The position numbers and the translations under genes were made by a program. From Narthecium ossifragum (Eukaryota; Streptophyta; Magnoliopsida; Dioscoreales; Nartheciaceae): a DNA stretch of 64,000 bases. The stretch covers positions 14,653,588-14,717,587 of the forward strand of contig OY986970.1 in the NCBI GenBank assembly GCA_963920575.1, read 5' to 3'. A model generated the notes under the pieces. The model saw only the letters and a program-made list of their open reading frames with translations. It was not told where the DNA came from and searched no databases. Positions 57,906-64,000 of this stretch are shown here, piece after piece; position 1 is the stretch's first letter, and the number at the start of each line of letters is the position of its first letter.

Positions 57906-59257
57906 GGCTGATGGTGTTTTATGGAGTTTTGATTAGCTGTTTTGATTAATGTTTTCCCATCGATCCAACCGTTGGATGTTTATGAATTTTGGATATGTTG
58001 ATCCATACATGTAGCTCGACTGGTGGCTAAGTTGGATCTTGAATCCGACATCGTTTATACGTCAGATCGACCAGACCAAATAGCCTCTAGTAGAGAACTT
58101 TTGGTGTTTAAAATATAATATTATATGTCGAATTATAATATTATATTTGTACTGTTCATGAGCGGTTTTCTGGGTTGCTTCCCGTTGCAGGAGTCTGCGG
58201 TCGACGGTCGTGGTACCGTCGTAATGCCGGGACCCGCTGCGGATCGGCTGGCAGCGGTCGGTAGTACCGCTGCAGCGATCCGGTTGACTTATATGATGTT
58301 TGTCATACTGTTACATCCCTATCTCCTGTTTGTGTATGTCATAGCATGCATTGTTGATTGTGCATTAGTTGCATTGGTTAGGGCGTGGGTGATCCTTGGG
58401 TCGCCGTCCCGAGGCTGGAAGCTCGGACTTAGCCCTAGGACCGGGGTTGGGTAGTTTGGACCCGGTTTGAATTGTGGTGTCCAGTCGAAATTGTTGATAG
58501 GCCTAGAGGACTGGTACACCTGTTGCTTGATGATGTTTAGAGGTCGTGTCGGCCTCAAGTCAGGTGTTGAGGATGCCACCGGTGGCGGGTCTTATTTCTT
58601 TGGGCAGTGTTCGTTCCTGCCAGTAGGGGCATCAGTGTGGGCCCAGTGAGTGATGGATGACCACAGCTGGAACCCTGCGACACTAGGTGTATCCAGGATG
58701 GGCCCAGTCCGTTGGGGTGACCATGGTTGGATATGCCTAGAGATCACCGGTGAATGGTAATGGGACCATTGTAGCTCACTCGAGTCTGGCTTGAGGGCGA
58801 CACTGTTGCGTTTCCCTCTTCCTTCTTTGTGACGTAGTGTAGATCCCTACTGAGCTTTGTGCTCACACCTACCCGGGCTGCGTTTTACAGGTGCAGGCGT
58901 CAGTTCTTCTTTTGTGGCCCCTACCGGGCAGTTGGTCGGCGGTGCGGCGGCGCCTGATGGACTTTGAGAGGTGGTGATCGTTTACTGCTTTTACCCTATG
59001 TTAGATAGTCTCCTACGGGAGTAATGTTGTACTTTGAATCTTCCCCTCTCCGAGGATTTGTATATTAAACACTTTGAGTTTATAATCTGTGGTTCGAGGT
59101 TTTGCTAATCAATGTTGTTTTAATTGGGGGTCTTTGATGAACTGTTAGGGAGACCAATAGGTTAGAGGGAACCCTCGCCAGCTTTGTTTTCCTCGTTTTG
59201 TAGGTTCCGGTTCGCGTCGCCCGGCCCGGTTTGGCTTTCGCGGGTCGGGGCGCGACA

Positions 59258-59441
59258 CCCGTGGTCATGGAGATGCCTCTACTGAATCTCGAATACCTTC
59301 TTCGACCTCTGCCGTCGCATATTTGTCTCGAGCTCCGCTGAATCAACCAAGCTGTCTGTCGCTGACACAATCCATCCCCCGAATCCTGCCTCTGAAGGCC
59401 AAAACCTCACATTGGGAGCCAAATAACGCCGATACACCCTC
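59258..59441 (-). pseudogene. Chromovirus pol remnant, continuation
   Basis: Continues the minus-strand remnant broken at 49876 (TSD copy CCCGT first) and is colinear with 43060-43245. Interrupted at 59441 by a solo LTR. Confidence 0.65.
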
Positions 59442-60724
59442 TGATACGAGCGGTCTACTCGTAATCCTCTCGTATCGGGTCTATACTGCTCCAATCGATC
59501 AGAATTGGCCTGATTGGACCTGATTGATTCCAATTGGCTGATCTGGTTTGAGCTGGTTCGGATCTGACTGAGCCTGATTAGATAGGACTTGACTGTGTCA
59601 AGTCTGATTGGTTGATTGGCTCAAGGAATTGGATCTTGCTCGAATTGGGTTAAGTGGCTTGGCTGAACCGGCTTAAGTTGGCTGAGCCAATTTGGTTGGG
59701 TTGAACTGGCCTGGATCCAAGGGCTGAGAGTCGCCGGAGTGGATCCCCGGCGTAGGGGCATCGGCGGCAGTCGGAATACTAGCAGGAAGGGTCGCGAGTC
59801 TATGGGGAAGAGATCCACTGTAGTGGATTGGCGGGGGAAGGTCTGGATCGACGGGATCGGGTGTGGCCGGTGATGGGTTTAGTGGTGGATCAGCGTCGGG
59901 AACGACGGCGAGGAGCTCGGCATGGGCTTGGGACGTCGGGAAGATGGTCGGGGGAGATAGACGGGGGATTTAGGGTAGTTTGGAGGTGAGATCGGGGATG
60001 GAGAGGGATACGGACGGTGGCTTTGAGGTTGGGGACGATGAGGGGGTCGCCTGAGACGACGATGGGGGGTGGTAAAGGTATGGCCGGAGATAGTGGAGGT
60101 CTTGGATGGCGACAGGGCTGGCCGGAGAGGCTGGACGGCGGTGAAGCTAGGGTTCAGCTTGAGGAAGAGAGGAGGAAGACAATGCTGAGGTGGCAGGTTA
60201 CGAGGAGAGAGAGTGATGACGTGGCTCAGACGTGGAGGAGAGAGAAAGTGACGGGGAGAGAGAAATACCGGTGGAGGTGGTGCCGGCTGCCGAGAAGATG
60301 ACCGACGGGGAAGAAGGTGGATTGATGATGGATTTCTGTGGAAACTAGAATAGCTCTACTCCTATGATATTCTATCAACTATTCTTAATAATTCTCTTCA
60401 TCATTCATCCTCCATCATACAAACTATTGAGGTCCTTTTATAGAGATCTTGACAGAGTCCTAATCCAACTAAAAAACCCCATTGCTTAATTAGCAAGTAA
60501 TAAGGCTTTCAAACTCAACTCAACTTCCTAACTCAAATGGACTCTTAATTAATTCTTAATAATCAAATATTAACTAGGACTCAATAAAATAATAATAATA
60601 AATCCTAATTAAATACTCTAGTTTGAACTAGGAAAGTCCAAGTCAAACTAGGAAAGAGGCTGAACCAGTTTGGTTCCTCTTCTCTGTTCGGGTCCAGTTG
60701 GTCGAGTCGGATCGACTCGTATAA
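59442..60724 (-). mobile_element. Solo LTR of the 916-5347 family, inverted
   Basis: Reverse complement of the family LTR: starts TGATACGAGCGGTCTACTCG and ends GGATCGACTCGTATAA, with an inverted TATA box at 60436-60442. Flanks CCCTC (59437-59441) and CCTTC (60725-60729) form a TSD with one mismatch, and removing the LTR rejoins ACACC-CTCGGCAGCTG as in 43230-43250. No second LTR or internal region, so it is a solo LTR. Confidence 0.85.
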
Positions 60725-60770
60725 CCTTCGGCAGCTGCGATGCAAACACGAAATATCGCTCGTGCTCCTC
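60725..60770 (-). pseudogene. Chromovirus pol remnant, last piece
   Basis: Short continuation (GGCAGCTGCGATGCAAACAC, ATCGCTCGTGCTCCTC) colinear with 43238-43284; homology then ends. Confidence 0.6.
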
Positions 60771-61379
60771 CTCAACACCGAATTGGCTCCAAGTCGCGAT
60801 CTCATCCGGATTTGACGATCGCGAACGCTCCTACTAACATCATGAACAAACATTTTTAAACAACTTAAAAATCAATCTGTAAGCATTTTCACTTGAAGAT
60901 GCAGCAAACTAAATAAGTAGACCCTCACGGAAATTAATACTCAACTCTCATGTGTTTGAAAGGCATGTATTTCACTCAAATTCATTCCAATGAAAATGAT
61001 CTACCATAAGCTTGCATATCTTCTCATTCTCCACCACTAGAATCACATGCATAACACAAATCAAAAGGACTTCAAAAGGTTGTAATGGGGTCCAGGATCA
61101 AGGTGAGTAATATTTGGAAATGTAGCTCATAAGCCAATGGAACTAATGGAGCAAAAATGCATCAATAAGACATGTACAACCAATCACTCCGTTCAGCAAC
61201 TTCTTCAACTTAGCTTTAAAGTACTTAAACCATGTAAAACTTCCACCTTTGTAGAACTCATACATAGATACACCCCTCTCTTGGAGTATTAGGAGGATTC
61301 ATAAATACATTTTATAACATGAAAAACAGTTTCCTCCTTCACTTTCTTCTTTCTTTCTTTTCTTTTTTTTTTCTTTTCA
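60771..61379. other. AT-rich sequence, nothing recognised
   Basis: No open frame, no repeat pair seen. A T/C-rich run lies at 61325-61378. Confidence 0.4.
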
Positions 61380-62300
61380 AATATAGCCATACCACAAATC
61401 CAAACACCCCCACACTTGAACTTTTGCACCCATACATGTCATAATGATGATCAATGCTCCACTACTTTTATGGCTTGGGTAACGGCATTGGTTTTCAGGT
61501 TTAAAGCTTGTAATATGGGTTAATAATGAAGTTAATAAAACTCAAAGGTGTTTAGCAAAAGGAAAATTTAATCACAAGGTAGGCCATTTGGCTTATGTAG
61601 CTTATAACAAAGATGACCTTAATCATGTTCATGTATGCATGTATCAATGTGGCCTTGAATAGAGTCAAAGCAAATTCTAGAGAAACAAATACAAGGAAGA
61701 ATATCTCTCATAAAAGAAAATAGTGAGACTGATATGAATGTGTCAGTCTAAAGCCTCAAAATCTCACCAGCTTTTGTCTACTAGATTTAGTCACTACCAT
61801 CTCAAGAAAAATAACTAACTAATTAATTCTAAGTCGCAAGATTACTCGTTCAATCATGTTATGAATATGTCAAGCTTAACTAGTTCTCGCTCATGGCAAA
61901 TGCAACCTAGATCTCCTAGATCTCCTCCCCCACACTTGAAACCGACATTGTCCCCAATGTAAGGTGGAATGCAAAGAGAAGGCAAAAATAACTAAAATGG
62001 AAAAGCGAAAATAAAAAAGAGAAAGGAACGAACTCCCCTTGGGTTGCCTCCCAAGCAGCGCCTTTGTTTGTTGTCATTGGCTCGACTTCATGCTTCCTTC
62101 TTTTTGAATAGTGTCGGAGTTACCAAACTTTGAATTTCAACTGACAGAATAGCTGAAATCCTACCCAAGGCTCCTCAGGGTGGCCAAATTTCCATAACAA
62201 CCATGGCTGGGGCGAATTCTTCAAGTAGGATAGGGTATGCTTGAGCACCTAAAAACAAAAGCAAAGCAAAAACAAAAGCAAACATGCAAGCACACAACCT
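61380..62300 (-). repeat. Athila/Tat-like region downstream of pol, inverted
   Basis: Plus-strand phrases CCCACACTTGAA (twice), GACATTGTCCCCAATGT and GGGTTGCCTCCCAAGCAGCG are the reverse complements of motifs that follow integrase in many plant Athila/Tat elements. The CTCCTCAGGGTGGCC block near 62180 is shared with the region at 450-480. No integrase frame was found to its right, so the copy is incomplete. Confidence 0.5.
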
Positions 62301-62923
62301 AAAAATAATTCAAGCACGCTCAAACACACAAGAAAGCAAATAATGCAACTAAACCACTGTGTACAATATAGAGATTTTTAATCGTGCCCTTGGTAGACGT
62401 TCTCTAGCATGATGTGATGCGTGCCATAATCTGAATATTTAACCTCAATAGTGCCAACAAGGTTAATTTAGCATATGAAACCAAGTGGTATATTTCAAAA
62501 ATGAGAACTAGCTTTTTCATACTAACACCAGTAAACAAGATAGCTAGATCTCTCTAACAGAAATACATGTCATCCTGGTGATCAGGAAGAAAGGAGTTAA
62601 CATTATGCTCAACTATAATCGAATCATCCATTGACCTATTAATAATGTCGTCGCTTGCATTGTCAAGGATGTCAAGATCACATGATCGAAAATAAATCCG
62701 TCGAGATATGAAAATATCTACTAAGGTCATCTCCTTTTTAACCACTAATGAATACGAAATAGTCACAGGAAATATACCTCGCGACGTAATACGAATGCTT
62801 TCAACTTCAGTCGGAGGAGGTTCGTTGAATAAGTGCTCCAGGTACTCTCGACGGTCGACCGACTCTTCCTTGTGGTCGACTGGCCAAGACTGGACAGCTT
62901 CTTCATCTGCCTTCTGTAGACAC
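62301..62923. other. AT-rich sequence, nothing certain
   Basis: Short frames only. Could be the decayed pol side of the inverted Athila/Tat-like copy, but no motif supports it. Confidence 0.35.
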
Positions 62924-63254
62924 TGATGAGTGCATGAAAGTGCACTCTGAACATGATAAAGAGCATCTTATTTGCTTAGTTTTCATAATTAATCTAGGTG
63001 ATTTCGTCCGTATATGTTGCTTCACAAAGTTATTTATGTTATGCAGGAAATTGAAGCAAAGATGGGTCTGTAACGCCACAACTGTACCTTCTCGGAACGA
63101 ACCAGATGAAGTGCCATATATGGTTGAAAAGATCCTGAAGTCTAGTTTCTGGAGAATCTTACGGTTCGTGATTCCGAGTTTCCTAGATAAAGTTACGGTA
63201 ATTTTAGTACGAATGGTGCAGTCTAGATGGCAAAACAGTAAATACTCAGGAAAG

Positions 63255-63580
63255 ACGGATCGATCATGTTCTCTAGAAGGATCGATCCTTTTATGCAGAC
63301 AGACCTGACAGAACACACACTTTTCGGATGATCACAGAAGGATTGATCCTCCTTTCACTCGAGAATTTTAAGGAGAAGGATCGATCTCCCTCCTATAGAA
63401 GGATCCATCCTACTATAGACGGATCCATCCTACTATCCATCCTACTGACAAGGATCCATCCTACTGAGAAGGATCGATCCTACACCTAAGGAAGGATCAA
63501 TTTTCCTCGGGCGCAGCCAGAAATTGAAGATGTTGATTTCAAAGGATCGATCCTACACCTAAGGAAGGATCGATCTTACT
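63255..63580 (+). repeat. GATCGATC/GGATCCATCC array upstream of a TATA box
   Basis: About a dozen AGGATCGATCCT or AGGATCCATCCTACT words, with a repeated unit AAGGATCGATCCTACACC at about 63470 and 63541. It ends about 70 bases before the TATA box. Confidence 0.85.
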
Positions 63581-63650
63581 CGGGCGGATCTAAATACGAG
63601 CCATCAGATTTAATCCAAAGGTTGAAATAAAAGCTAGGGTTTCATGTCCT

Positions 63651-63657
63651 TATATAA
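63651..63657 (+). promoter_or_regulatory. LTR TATA box
   Basis: TATATAA in CATGTCCTTATATAAGGGGAG, followed by a leader-like GAAGAAGATGGAAAC stretch. Confidence 0.6.
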
Positions 63658-64000
63658 GGGGAGTTCTTGATCGTTTTTGGAGGCTCTTTTCTTGACGTTT
63701 TCTAAAGGAAGAAGATGGAAACATCTCCATCCATGGCCGACTAAGTCGCGGGCATGGCGGATGGATGATCTAGCGAGGATTGGGGTTTCTTCTTCATCAT
63801 GGTTCATAGATTTTCATCTTGATTGTTTAAAATCTATTTATGTATTGGATCTTTACAGATTGCTTGATGGTTAAACATTATTATAAATCCAGTCCTGCTT
63901 CTTTTATGATATTGTGATCCCATAGTTATCTCTTTTGATTCTCCTACCGAGTCTCGCGAAACCTTTGCTATGCATTGCCCGTAGTGACAGCTGGTATTGT

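Larger units (their letters stand above)
49877..59257 (+). mobile_element. Tekay/Del-type chromovirus with deleted gag-pol
   Basis: LTRs 49877-52383 and 56743-59257 (start TGTGAGGA, end GGGGCGCAACA or GGGGCGCGACA), PBS at 52387, and perfect TSDs CCCGT at 49872-49876 and 59258-59262. The internal part is about 4.4 kb and keeps gag, RT, RNase H and integrase pieces in order, but with large deletions (gag core, protease active site, RT-RNase H connection). The integrase end has a chromodomain-like tail. It is inserted in a minus-strand pol remnant (49041-49876 continuing at 59258). Confidence 0.93.
56743..59257 (+). repeat. 3' LTR of the 49877-59257 chromovirus
   Basis: 2515 bp, close to the 5' LTR with small indels near 56895 and 59085. 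Preceded by GGACGAGATTTCCTTTAAGG, the usual pre-LTR phrase of this family. Ends GGGGCGCGACA, then TSD CCCGT. Confidence 0.92.
62924..64000 (+). repeat. Athila/Tat-like LTR, cut by the window end
   Basis: Starts TGATGAGTGCATGAAAGTGC, a common start of plant Athila/Tat LTRs, and contains GAAATTGAAGCAAAGATGGG and a TATA box (63651). Its end is outside the window, so neither length nor TSD can be checked. The open frame 63677-63874 lies in the presumed leader and shows no domain. Confidence 0.5.

Overview
The window is repeat-dense nuclear DNA from a flowering plant; I cannot name the species. No intact host gene was found. The only host-gene trace is a decayed F-box/LRR (FBD-type) pseudogene on the minus strand (6655-7239). 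Almost everything else is LTR retrotransposon sequence in nested layers. The supports are paired LTRs, tRNA-type primer binding sites, polypurine tracts, TATA boxes, Ty3/gypsy gag-pol motifs, and target-site duplications (TSDs) that can be read directly.

Layout. (1) 1-910: LTR and Athila/Tat debris, including a minus-strand integrase tail. (2) 916-5347: a short non-autonomous LTR element (two 1.33 kb LTRs, iMet-type PBS, gag-like N-terminus only, clean polypurine tract, TSD TTCGA/TTCAA) sitting inside an older Athila/Tat-like LTR. (3) 6056-10106: the F-box pseudogene, a PIF/Harbinger-like non-autonomous DNA element (8134-9095, TSD TAA) and unassigned sequence. (4) 10107-29565: an LTR of the same family as item 2, split by a young 18.8 kb Tat-clade element (10699-29462, TSD CTCTC). 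That element has near-identical 2.05 kb LTRs, an extended gag, protease, RT, two RNase H domains and integrase. Between pol and the 3' LTR it carries an antisense, apparently spliced cargo gene encoding a plant mobile domain (PMD) and a coiled coil. (5) 29566-60770: a pile of Tekay/Del-type chromovirus copies in both orientations. Inside it are a solo LTR (36523-38872, TSD TCTAC), a minus-strand element (40933-48291, TSD TGTGT), a plus-strand element with gag-pol remnants (49877-59257, TSD CCCGT), and a minus-strand solo LTR of the item 2 family (59442-60724). (6) 60771-64000: AT-rich Athila/Tat-like debris and an incomplete LTR running off the window.

How the parts work together. The Tat element is the most complete system: LTR promoter, tRNA primer, gag-pro-pol on the plus strand and a separate gene on the minus strand. 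All its reading frames carry at least one break (TAG in pol, a 43-bp templated insertion in integrase, TAG and frameshifts in the antisense gene), so this copy could move only with help. The 49877-59257 chromovirus has large deletions, three stop codons and an altered RT catalytic motif. Most nonsense codons are compatible with C-to-T or G-to-A transitions, as expected in methylated DNA.

The least explained signal is a set of short dyad arrays built on GATCGATC. They occur at two recurrent positions in the Tekay-type LTRs and again upstream of the TATA box of the unrelated LTR at the right edge. Coordinates of degenerate pieces are by-eye estimates; TSD-bounded elements should be accurate to a few bases.
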